DNA of 10,380 nucleotides. Source: JBCCHY01 sp039028495. GTDB taxonomy: Bacteria > Patescibacteriota > Saccharimonadia > Saccharimonadales > VXPC01. A program made the position numbers and the translations under genes. This document shows, in pieces, positions 1-6,006 of the stretch (the stretch's first letter is position 1; every line of letters begins with the position of its first letter). The notes below the pieces were generated by a model. The model saw nothing but the letters and a program-made list of their open reading frames with translations. It did no database searches and was not told where the DNA came from. Location of the stretch: NCBI GenBank assembly GCA_039028495.1, contig JBCCHY010000032.1, forward strand, positions 1-10,380, given 5' to 3'.

Positions 1-341
1 AGTTTTAGCTTGGCTGGTGTTACCTCTTTAGAAACGAGAGCAGTGACATTAGATATGCCCATGCTGTTGGCTATCATAGCAACTGAATATGCAGTATTAC
101 CCGATGATGCCTCAACAATCTCATTAGTTTTCTCAGTGTCGACTTCAGCTAGCATTTCGTAAGCTGCTAGAGACTTAACGTTCATTAGCGGCAAGGATGT
201 CATCATTTTGCAGTAGATTCGCACACCTTTATCATGGCCTGGTGTTAGAGATTCGGGCAGTTCAACTAAGGGGGTGCTAGGATGGTTTCTAGGGTTCAAA
301 AAGTCTGTTATAGCAGACTTACCTTGGAATAATGATCTCAC
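1..341 (-). CDS. Cysteine synthase-fold PLP-dependent enzyme, N-terminal part (runs off left edge)
   Basis: Reading the minus strand from a GTG at 341 gives 113 codons with no stop up to the window edge. Landmarks follow the cysteine synthase / cystathionine beta-synthase (fold type II PLP) family in order: TPLVEL at residues 23-28 (the family's TPLV-L near the N-terminus), NVKSLAA at 54-60 (equivalent of SVKDRIA, so Lys56 is the expected PLP Schiff-base lysine), and EASSGNTA at 77-84 (equivalent of EPTSGNTG, which cradles the cofactor). The start is supported by a Shine-Dalgarno AAGGAG (minus strand, 348-353) six bases before the GTG and overlapping the stop codon of the upstream ATPase gene, so the two are translationally coupled. 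The usual glycines after the lysine loop and after SGNT are replaced, so the substrate may not be O-acetylserine. The C-terminal half is missing, so the reaction cannot be assigned. Confidence 0.82.
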   Translation of the reverse strand, partial: MRSLFQGKSAITDFLNPRNHPSTPLVELPESLTPGHDKGVRIYCKMMTSLPLMNVKSLAAYEMLAEVDTEKTNEIVEASSGNTAYSVAMIANSMGISNVTALVSKEVTPAKLK

Positions 342-347
342 GGGGCA

Positions 348-353
348 CTCCTT
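348..353 (-). promoter_or_regulatory. Shine-Dalgarno of the PLP enzyme gene
   Basis: AAGGAG six bases before the GTG at 341. It overlaps the TAA stop (352-354) of the ATPase gene. This supports a GTG start and coupled translation of the pair. Confidence 0.75.
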
Positions 354-1302
354 AAGGGTATATAAACTCAGTATCTATTTGAGAGGTAAGATCACCGTGT
401 CTGGCAACAACATATCCTTGGGCGACGTATTTCTCATGTAGCTTCCAGAGTGAAGGCAGTCTATCTTGCTCCTTTATGTAGCATTCGTCGAGAGTTTGCA
501 TGATGGTTTCTAGTACGGCTATCTCTGAGTCCTCAAGTTTACCTGGATCAATCTCTGCTTGCTTCTTATCTACATGACGGAGATGAGTCGACCTAGTGAA
601 GTAGCCAAGGCACCTATTTGGATCAAGATGGGTATCTATAAACTCTCTATCTATCTCATCCTCGATCTTGTTGGCTACGTAAAATATTTGCTCTAATGTG
701 CCGGCTTCTTTGGCTAGTTCGACGTACTTTTTATACACGTTTATACTTTTCTGCGTAGGCTCAACAACAACTATAGACGCATCGAATTGAGCGTGCATTG
801 TTGAAGCAAAGGCATCAGTACCGGCCACCATGTCAACAACTACGTAAGAGTTGTTAGCAGTAGAGTGTGAGAGTATGTTTTCTAGTACCGATAGGTTGTT
901 GTGATAACAGCTAACCCCTATCTTGTCCCCCTCGTAAGTTCCAACTACGCCAATACCCAAGCTATCATTAACAGGTACAAAGAATCCGGATATTTTAGTT
1001 GAGCTGATATCGTCAAAATCTACTATGTACGAGCCCGAAGAGGGTGGTGTAGTCTTCTTAAGCTCTGCAGGATCTTTAACGAGCCGGTTGTCTGCAATGA
1101 GTGTGTTCTTTATTTCACCTGCTGACTCATCTGATGATATAGAAGTAGGATGGTTTGAACCCATAGATAGTAGGTCAGGGATGTGGACGTTTATATCTGC
1201 GTCAATCAAAGTGACGGGCTTACTTTTTGCAGCGTGTAAAGCAAATAGGGTAGAAATTGTTGTCTTGCCGCTGCCGCCTTTACCAACAAATGCGATTTTC
1301 AT
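352..1302 (-). CDS. CooC/MinD-type P-loop ATPase, probable metal-centre maturation or trafficking protein
   Basis: 316 aa, cytosolic. A deviant Walker A with the signature lysine is at residues 7-15 (GKGGSGKTT), followed by LIDADIN at 32-38 (Walker A', Asp34/Asp36) and VVVDMVAGTDAF at 154-165 (Walker B-like strand with switch II). Residues 172-212 (from DASIVVVEPTQ to VANKIEDE) match the adenine-binding end of SIMIBI ATPases. This is the CooC/MinD/ParA group. CooC itself drives Ni insertion into CO dehydrogenase, but its CxC metal-binding pair is not visible here; the nearest metal-ligand candidate is Cys132-Tyr-His134 in GVSCYH. The partner is therefore unknown. It is the first gene of a pair with the PLP enzyme (10-nt gap) and lies divergent from a Fur-family gene, with a TTGCAA palindrome 27 bp upstream of its ATG, so metal-responsive control is likely. 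No good Shine-Dalgarno is seen before the ATG. Confidence 0.82.
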   Translation of the reverse strand: MKIAFVGKGGSGKTTISTLFALHAAKSKPVTLIDADINVHIPDLLSMGSNHPTSISSDESAGEIKNTLIADNRLVKDPAELKKTTPPSSGSYIVDFDDISSTKISGFFVPVNDSLGIGVVGTYEGDKIGVSCYHNNLSVLENILSHSTANNSYVVVDMVAGTDAFASTMHAQFDASIVVVEPTQKSINVYKKYVELAKEAGTLEQIFYVANKIEDEIDREFIDTHLDPNRCLGYFTRSTHLRHVDKKQAEIDPGKLEDSEIAVLETIMQTLDECYIKEQDRLPSLWKLHEKYVAQGYVVARHGDLTSQIDTEFIYP

Positions 1303-1319
1303 GGCTGATAGAGTACATT

Positions 1320-1350
1320 ATCATAAGATCTTATTGCAAGTTTTTTGCAA
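1320..1350 (-). promoter_or_regulatory. Candidate promoter of the ATPase-PLP pair
   Basis: On the minus strand, TATGAT (1320-1325) could be the -10. The TTGCAA half-site at 1345-1350 sits 19 nt upstream in the -35 position. If this is right, the operator lies across the -35 and spacer, where a bound regulator would block polymerase. The spacing is slightly long, so this is tentative. Confidence 0.4.
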
Positions 1351-1355
1351 TAAGA
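1329..1355. promoter_or_regulatory. Palindromic operator 1 (TTGCAA-N5-TTGCAA), ATPase side
   Basis: Two perfect 11-bp inverted arms (1329-1339 and 1345-1355) flank a 5-nt spacer. The core is TTGCAA-N5-TTGCAA. It shares core and spacing with the second palindrome 79 bp away. The two occurrences bracket a divergent Fur-family gene, so they are best read as its binding sites. The pattern equals the Nur-box consensus reported for the nickel regulator of Streptomyces, as I recall it. Confidence 0.8.
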
Positions 1356-1414
1356 GATGAATGTTGATAAAGTTTTTATGATATCTCGTAAAACAACGGT
1401 TATATACAACTCTA

Positions 1415-1437
1415 CTATTGCAAAATATTTGCAATAG
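1415..1437. promoter_or_regulatory. Palindromic operator 2 (TTGCAA-N5-TTGCAA), fur-family side
   Basis: A perfect palindrome with 10-bp arms and a 3-nt centre; the core is again TTGCAA-N5-TTGCAA (1418-1434). It starts inside a possible -10 box (TACTAT, 1413-1418) of the regulator gene and ends 9-15 bp before its GTG/ATG start. This position fits autorepression by blocking polymerase. Confidence 0.8.
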
Positions 1438-1446
1438 CGGTAGATT

Positions 1447-1872
1447 GTGCTTATGGGTAGTGCTTTTACAATTTTCAAGCGTCACTTGCACAGTAATAAC
1501 ATGCGCATGACACATCAGCGAGATCATCTATTCCATGTGCTTTTGAAATCTAGTCATCCGCTGAGTATTGAGCAGTTGATTCCGCTTGTAGATTCGCATT
1601 TTGTGAGCGTGTATAGAAATGTGCAGGAGCTCCGTAAAGTCGGCGTGATAAAGCAGGTACCTCTAGGACTAAAGTACTCGTATGAGCTGAGTGATATGTT
1701 CAAGCCCCACCATCATCACATATCGTGTGATGGATGTAGCGCAGTATCTGGTATCGATGATGAGGAGATCGAGAGACTGATTGATTCAGCAGCAGTCAGA
1801 GCGGGATATCGGCCTACGGGGCATAGCCTTGAGATGCGCGGCATATGCCGAAATTGCAGGGTGACAGATTAG
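1447..1872 (+). CDS. Fur-family metal-dependent transcriptional regulator
   Basis: 141 aa from the GTG at 1447, or 139 from the in-frame ATG at 1453; no strong Shine-Dalgarno separates these. The N-terminal winged helix shows RMTHQRDHLF (residues 20-29) and recognition helix VSVYRNVQELRKVGVI (53-68), equal to ATVYR-L-L---GLI in Fur/Zur/PerR. The hinge PHHHHISCDGC (87-97) carries the regulatory His cluster and the first CxxC. GHSLEMRGICRNC (125-137) carries another ligand His and the second CxxC, so the structural Cys4 zinc site (94, 97, 134, 137) is complete. The protein should be a dimeric metal-responsive repressor; which metal it senses cannot be read from sequence. Two TTGCAA palindromes in the divergent promoter region argue for control of itself and the ATPase/PLP pair. 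Its stop overlaps the convergent neighbour's stop by 4 bp. Confidence 0.9.
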   Translation: MLMGSAFTIFKRHLHSNNMRMTHQRDHLFHVLLKSSHPLSIEQLIPLVDSHFVSVYRNVQELRKVGVIKQVPLGLKYSYELSDMFKPHHHHISCDGCSAVSGIDDEEIERLIDSAAVRAGYRPTGHSLEMRGICRNCRVTD

Positions 1873-3560
1873 TTCAGAGAGTTTTTGGTGTATCTCTGGC
1901 CATCAGACAGAGTTGCTTCTAAGACGTAAGTCTGGCACTGATCAGCAGTACAGTTACTGGCGTAGTAGACGTAGTCACCAGCTGAGAATCCCTGGACCTC
2001 TGGGGTTGAGGTTGGTGAGTCAAAAGACAGAATCGGGTAGCTAGTAGCGTCGTAGAATGTGTCGCTTGGTGCGTCGGGTAGGGTGATAGGAGACACTTCA
2101 CTAGGATAGTAGCCGTTATCGTTGTAAAAGACCTCTAGCTGGGTGTGTAAGCTGGTAATATCAGTTTTGGACTCAGTGTCACTTATACCGGAGCCTACAG
2201 AGCCCGTGCCACTGCCGCCAAAGAAGCTACCTAGGTCTAGTGGAGATGAGTCTGTGGGGTACTGTAGTGCTGGTTCCTCGCTGATACCCTTTAGCTGCAT
2301 GTTGCCGCTTAGTTCCCAGGCAGCTCCAAAGAATTCACCTGTCGATTCTGATCCCTCTATGGATATAGTGATACTGTCAGCCTCGTCCTCTAGCCGGGTG
2401 GTCATTGATAGTACGAAATCTGAGTTATTCTCGCCGATAGCGAACTTAACCCTCATAGGCAGAGCATCGTTCCCATCTTCTAAGAGTAGGCTCAGATCTA
2501 CGTAGTTGGAGTCGACATTATCCTTGTCTGTAATGCGTAGGTTACGCATCACTTTTGTGTCACTATCTACCCATACGTAGTACTCGTTTTGCTCAAAATC
2601 TATGTCGTCGACTTCATTGTCGATCTCTGTGTCTGTCGCGTCTATCTTTTGTAGTTTGTCGATGGCACTGGTCGCGTTGAGTCGATCACGTGCGTCCTTG
2701 AGATGGCTTTTTAGGTTTTCTCTATTTATGCCTGCTCGGTATTTTTTCGAATCTACACCCTCGTACTCTTCGTCGTCTAGGTATTCCTCCATTTCAACCA
2801 CCATCTTTTCTGTATCCGAAGTGAAGACGTATTCATTGAGCGAAGCTATGATTGCTTTTAGCAGCTCTTCGTATTCGGCTTGGCTCAATGTTTCGTTCTC
2901 GCTTAGCGATAGTGTTACGCCGAGCTGGTCGGAGTAAAAGTCTTCAACAGAGCTAGCGCTTATCGACCACCACTGACCGTCTATTGCGGCGTTTACGTCT
3001 GGATTGTAGCCAAGCTGAGCAAACGCCGACTCAAACCCCTGCAGGCGGAAAAAGGTATTGCCCTCTTCACCGCTTAGCGGCTCTCCGACGCTTTCTAGAG
3101 AGAGGTTTTGGCCTAGTAGATTGTTGATCATAAAGTTCAGGCTCGATGCACCGCTGGCACCTATCATGCCGTCCATTTCAGCTGATATCTTTTCACCGCC
3201 TATCGTTAGCTCCATCTGTCCACTGTATTCAGTAGATGTGTTTTCTGAGTCAAATGAGCTTTCGACAATCTCTTCGAGTCCTACACCAACACTAGCCATC
3301 CCCCGTCTGTAGACATTCTCCGGCGTGTTTGGTAGATATATGAATAGGTAGCCAAGAGCGGACAGTAGCAGTAGCCCCAAAACTCCAGCTATGGCTGCAA
3401 ACTGTTTTGATCTTAAGAGTGACGGATTGCTTGCAATCGTTTGTTGTGCTGCCTGAGGGATAGCGGGCATTGGGCCAGTAGTGCTTGCTTGTTGACCACC
3501 TGTGTTGTCTGGGCCTATGGGTTCAGGCTGAGTATTTGGTTGCTGAGAGTTTGGTTCCAT
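1869..3560 (-). CDS. Single-pass membrane protein with pilin-like C-terminal domain
   Basis: 563 aa. Residues 1-50 form a disordered, Gln/Pro-rich cytoplasmic tail ending in LLRSK, followed by one transmembrane segment (about 54-76), then a long acidic, Ser/Thr-rich exterior region of no recognised family with beta-like repeats of charge. The last ~100 residues read like the C-terminal part of a type II secretion/type IV pilin subunit: DITSLHTQLEVFYNDNGYYPS, then an Asn-Cys...Cys pair (NCTADQC) near 535-542 and a closing beta strand. The prepilin cleavage motif is absent, so the domain is carried on a signal anchor rather than assembled by prepilin peptidase. The start is supported by AAGGAA 8 nt upstream (3569-3574) and an extended -10. 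It is divergent from a true prepilin, suggesting surface or pilus-related work. The function is unknown. Confidence 0.8.
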   Translation of the reverse strand: MEPNSQQPNTQPEPIGPDNTGGQQASTTGPMPAIPQAAQQTIASNPSLLRSKQFAAIAGVLGLLLLSALGYLFIYLPNTPENVYRRGMASVGVGLEEIVESSFDSENTSTEYSGQMELTIGGEKISAEMDGMIGASGASSLNFMINNLLGQNLSLESVGEPLSGEEGNTFFRLQGFESAFAQLGYNPDVNAAIDGQWWSISASSVEDFYSDQLGVTLSLSENETLSQAEYEELLKAIIASLNEYVFTSDTEKMVVEMEEYLDDEEYEGVDSKKYRAGINRENLKSHLKDARDRLNATSAIDKLQKIDATDTEIDNEVDDIDFEQNEYYVWVDSDTKVMRNLRITDKDNVDSNYVDLSLLLEDGNDALPMRVKFAIGENNSDFVLSMTTRLEDEADSITISIEGSESTGEFFGAAWELSGNMQLKGISEEPALQYPTDSSPLDLGSFFGGSGTGSVGSGISDTESKTDITSLHTQLEVFYNDNGYYPSEVSPITLPDAPSDTFYDATSYPILSFDSPTSTPEVQGFSAGDYVYYASNCTADQCQTYVLEATLSDGQRYTKNSLN

Positions 3561-3590
3561 ACTTAAAGTTCCTTATAAGTTTCACGGGTT

Positions 3591-3599
3591 ATTTTAGCA
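3591..3599 (-). promoter_or_regulatory. Extended -10 promoter of the pilin-domain membrane protein
   Basis: The minus strand reads TGC-TAAAAT, an extended -10 (TGn before the hexamer), with no convincing -35. It predicts a start near 3584 and a ~24-nt leader that contains the AAGGAA Shine-Dalgarno at 3569-3574. Confidence 0.5.
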
Positions 3600-3635
3600 T
3601 AAGCAGAGGTGTGGTTGTTCCTAGGGGTTGGCGTT

Positions 3636-3663
3636 TTGACACACGTTATTATAGTGGTATATT
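3636..3663 (+). promoter_or_regulatory. Prepilin promoter, predicted leaderless
   Basis: Perfect -35 TTGACA (3636-3641), 16-nt spacer, -10 TATATT (3658-3663). Only 7 nt separate the -10 from the ATG at 3671, so transcription should begin at or next to the start codon. The mRNA would have no room for a Shine-Dalgarno. Confidence 0.75.
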
Positions 3664-3670
3664 AGGGTAG

Positions 3671-4285
3671 ATGAAGAGGTGGGTTAACGGATTTACTCTG
3701 ATAGAAGTGATGATAGCTGTCGCACTGATAGCTCTGCTGGCTGGCTTGGTCATGGCAGGGTTTGGGAACAGTCAAAAGAACGCACGCAACCGGCAGACAA
3801 TCACGGCAGTTCGTAATTACAAGACCGCACTCGGTGCGTACTTAGCTGACCGAGGGCACTATCCTATGCCAGAGCAAGCTTCTTATGAGTACTGCCTGGG
3901 TCTTGGGTATAAAGACCTGATAGGCACGCCAGATGGCGATTGTCGAGGAGGTGCTGCCAATATCACGGAGCATGCTCCGCTCATGGATGAGATTAGTGAC
4001 TACATCGGTAACCCAGAGCCTGTATCAGAGCGTAGGATATGGGATTTTGGTAGGAGTGTAGACCTATACGGTGCATACCTCATCAAAGATCCGCTGGCAA
4101 CGGTTGACGGAGTGTCCTCGTCGTATTTCATTGAATACGGCTTAGAAGGGGAATCCAGAGATTGTGTTTTGACCGAGGTTGTTGATACATCAGTTTGGCC
4201 AGCAACGACTAGAACCAGTGCTAAATCATCATACACATCAGGCGGTTTCACGATCTGTACGATTGCACTGCAGTCACCCGACTAA
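3671..4285 (+). CDS. Type IV prepilin / pseudopilin
   Basis: 204 aa. Class III signal: short basic leader MKRWVNG, cleavage after Gly7, then FTLIEVMIAVAL with the conserved Glu at +5 (Glu12) and a hydrophobic helix to about residue 31. The rest of the N-terminal helix (KNARNRQTITAVRNYKTALGAYLADRGHYP) has the YxxxxGxYP turn seen in GspG/PilA-type subunits. The globular part has four cysteines (two in the 70-90 region, two in the C-terminal 50), which could form disulfides. It would be processed by prepilin peptidase and assembled into a type IV pilus-like fibre; no assembly ATPase or peptidase gene lies in this window. It is divergent from the membrane protein that carries a related C-terminal domain. 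The start is fixed by the leader peptide and by the promoter 7 nt upstream. Confidence 0.9.
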   Translation: MKRWVNGFTLIEVMIAVALIALLAGLVMAGFGNSQKNARNRQTITAVRNYKTALGAYLADRGHYPMPEQASYEYCLGLGYKDLIGTPDGDCRGGAANITEHAPLMDEISDYIGNPEPVSERRIWDFGRSVDLYGAYLIKDPLATVDGVSSSYFIEYGLEGESRDCVLTEVVDTSVWPATTRTSAKSSYTSGGFTICTIALQSPD

Positions 4286-4363
4286 CTGTCCACTATCTAA
4301 AACCCGAATCCCAAAATATAACCCACCATATAAGCCACACGCTGGCACATTTCACCAGTTCAC

Positions 4364-4398
4364 CCCCTACAAGGTAGCTTCCGGCTACCCTGTAGGGG
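4364..4398. other. Strong intergenic stem-loop
   Basis: Arms 4364-4378 and 4384-4398 pair over 14 bp with one A-C mismatch (4372/4390) and a 5-nt loop TTCCG. No T-tract follows on either strand, so it is not a classic intrinsic terminator. It may protect the 3' end of the prepilin mRNA, act as a terminator of another type, or belong to a small RNA. Confidence 0.6.
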
Positions 4399-4532
4399 TC
4401 TCACAGCCAAACTGTATTCAGCGTGAGGCTAATCTGATAGGCTCTATTTCGTAGCCCGGGCTTAAAAGTAGCTTCTAAAGAATCCGGTCGGTGCAGAATT
4501 TTTATGTTTGATATTGAGCTACTGTCATGGTA

Positions 4533-4561
4533 TTGATATAACTTATGCTTTATGGTATGAT
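4533..4561 (+). promoter_or_regulatory. Metallopeptidase promoter, predicted leaderless or nearly so
   Basis: -35 TTGATA (4533-4538), exactly 17-nt spacer, -10 TATGAT (4556-4561). The ATG at 4571 starts 9 nt after the -10, leaving a leader of 0-3 nt and no Shine-Dalgarno. Confidence 0.7.
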
Positions 4562-4570
4562 TAGTTTGAT

Positions 4571-5956
4571 ATGAACTTCAGAAGAAAAGGTTCACACGAA
4601 CTACGTCGTAACAGGTATCTTAGGGGTCTTGGCACACTTGTAGCTGCCGGGGCGCTCATTATCTCTTGTGGTGATAGGGATACGGACACGTCTAGTCAGG
4701 CGAGCCTGTTATCCATACCTGCAGTTCCTGCTCTTGCTGCACCTGAAATTGATCCTGTTGCTGATACTAGATTGCCTCAGTCACCAGCAATTAGCTTTGA
4801 CGGTCTAGAGAACTCGTACGGCCCACCAGTACTCGTTGATGCATATTTTGGTCCGAGACATATGCATCACGCCTGCGCGGAATCATCCGACGGTCTACTT
4901 CTTGAAAGCAGCATCGATAGAGAAATATACGACGGATATGTAGAGAATGCTCGAACAGGTTTTGAGCAGGCGGCCACAACGAGAGAGCTAACCGACACCA
5001 TAGGAGAATTCTTTTCGAGTATGGGAATAGATTTTGGTTATGACGGCGAGAACCAAGAGATAAGACTAAATGATCCAGTAGTAGTGAATGAGATTGACGA
5101 CGACGTATATAGCACTAACGATCTGAATGAGCTGCTTTTTGGTAACGGTACAAAGGTAGATGATAGCCATGGGAATCTAGAGGTGCTGAGAGAGATATAT
5201 CACGGCATTCTTGACTCGATGGAAGACATGTCCCCAGGCGAGGTTCAGGGACTGATAACAACTGTTATGTTTGATGGGGACAGCTTCCCATTTAGTATCC
5301 CGGGCTATGCGGGACAGTACAAAATAGCGAGCGAAACAGGACAGAAGCAAGTTTCGATGGCGCTGAATACGTATTTTCACCTAGACAACCCTAGGGGCTA
5401 CGCCAGGTTTACATGGGATCATGAGATATTGGGTCACGGAGTGGAATTTTATCTAACAGAGGTTCTTGATGGTGAGAGCACAGTGTTCCAGGGTAGCTAT
5501 GATACGGAGGGTAGGTTCATTTCTGATGAGCACGCACATATAGGGCTTGTCCCAGCTACCGTCGGATATGGTAGGGATGTTCTGCTCCCCGAAGGGGCTT
5601 TGTTTGTAGACGGCCCATCACCAAATAACGTTTCATATAGGGCATACGGCAACCTGAATCCTTCTGAGGACCACGCTGATAACGCTGGGGTGATTGCCGC
5701 TGGCGGTATTCCGCTAGATAGAGAAGTGCACGCTAGATCTCCATACGCACTAGAGCTGCTGCAGGTATTTGCTTGCCGATTAGCGATTAACCCGGATGCT
5801 GTGGGATCGATTTATGATGAGCTAGCGATCAGGCATGATATGACGCCTGACGAGCGTGTACTCCTGGATATGTATTTTGGTGTAGATTCAAAGCGCGTAG
5901 CTGAGTTTATTGATAATAACTGGCAGCTACCTGAATTTCCTTCATCGTCTGACTAG
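4571..5956 (+). CDS. Predicted lipoprotein zinc metallopeptidase with HExxxH motif
   Basis: 461 aa. Basic N-terminus (RRKG...RRNRYLRG), hydrophobic stretch GTLVAAGALIIS, then Cys33 in IISC-GD, which fits a lipobox, so the protein is probably exported and lipid-anchored. The catalytic signature is DHEILGHGVEF: His284-Glu285-Ile-Leu-Gly-His289. The two histidines are separated as HExxxH, not the common HExxH; peptidase family M49 (dipeptidyl peptidase III, HELLGH) is the known precedent. About 77 residues later NPSEDHAD (Glu366) resembles the NPxEDxAE segment that gives the third zinc ligand in several gluzincins. The rest of M49 is not recognisable, so a separate or remote family is more likely. 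Substrate unknown; a surface role (envelope remodelling or host/prey protein digestion) is inference. The start is set by the promoter 9 nt upstream and the signal sequence. Confidence 0.72.
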   Translation: MNFRRKGSHELRRNRYLRGLGTLVAAGALIISCGDRDTDTSSQASLLSIPAVPALAAPEIDPVADTRLPQSPAISFDGLENSYGPPVLVDAYFGPRHMHHACAESSDGLLLESSIDREIYDGYVENARTGFEQAATTRELTDTIGEFFSSMGIDFGYDGENQEIRLNDPVVVNEIDDDVYSTNDLNELLFGNGTKVDDSHGNLEVLREIYHGILDSMEDMSPGEVQGLITTVMFDGDSFPFSIPGYAGQYKIASETGQKQVSMALNTYFHLDNPRGYARFTWDHEILGHGVEFYLTEVLDGESTVFQGSYDTEGRFISDEHAHIGLVPATVGYGRDVLLPEGALFVDGPSPNNVSYRAYGNLNPSEDHADNAGVIAAGGIPLDREVHARSPYALELLQVFACRLAINPDAVGSIYDELAIRHDMTPDERVLLDMYFGVDSKRVAEFIDNNWQLPEFPSSSD

Positions 5957-6006
5957 CTAAAACCTATATGCTTTGTTTTGTGCAGGCAAAGAGTTAGGAT
6001 AGCTCT

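Larger units (their letters stand above)
4286..4570. other. Intergenic region between prepilin and metallopeptidase genes
   Basis: 285 bp without a convincing gene. It holds a strong stem-loop (4364-4398), a weaker inverted pair CTCAC/GTGAG (about 4401-4428), a GCCCGGGC palindrome near 4456, and the downstream gene's promoter at the right end. No tRNA cloverleaf or known RNA was recognised. A small structured RNA is possible but not shown. Confidence 0.5.

Noticed and set aside
2143..2505. Plus-strand open frames inside the large membrane-protein gene (2143-2505, 2602-2937, 3058-3312)
   Set aside because: Ser-rich antisense shadows of a well-supported minus-strand gene, with no starts of their own.
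4179..4454. Plus-strand ORF crossing from the prepilin end through the stem-loop
   Set aside because: It overlaps the prepilin in another frame and runs through a strong hairpin; residue composition is not protein-like.
4286..4530. tRNA or SRP-type small RNA in the longest gap
   Set aside because: No T-loop consensus with a matching acceptor stem and no SRP core motif could be found by eye.
5957..6006. Possible terminator CTTTG...CAAAG between metallopeptidase and the 188-aa gene
   Set aside because: Only a 5-bp stem with a long loop and no T-tract after it.
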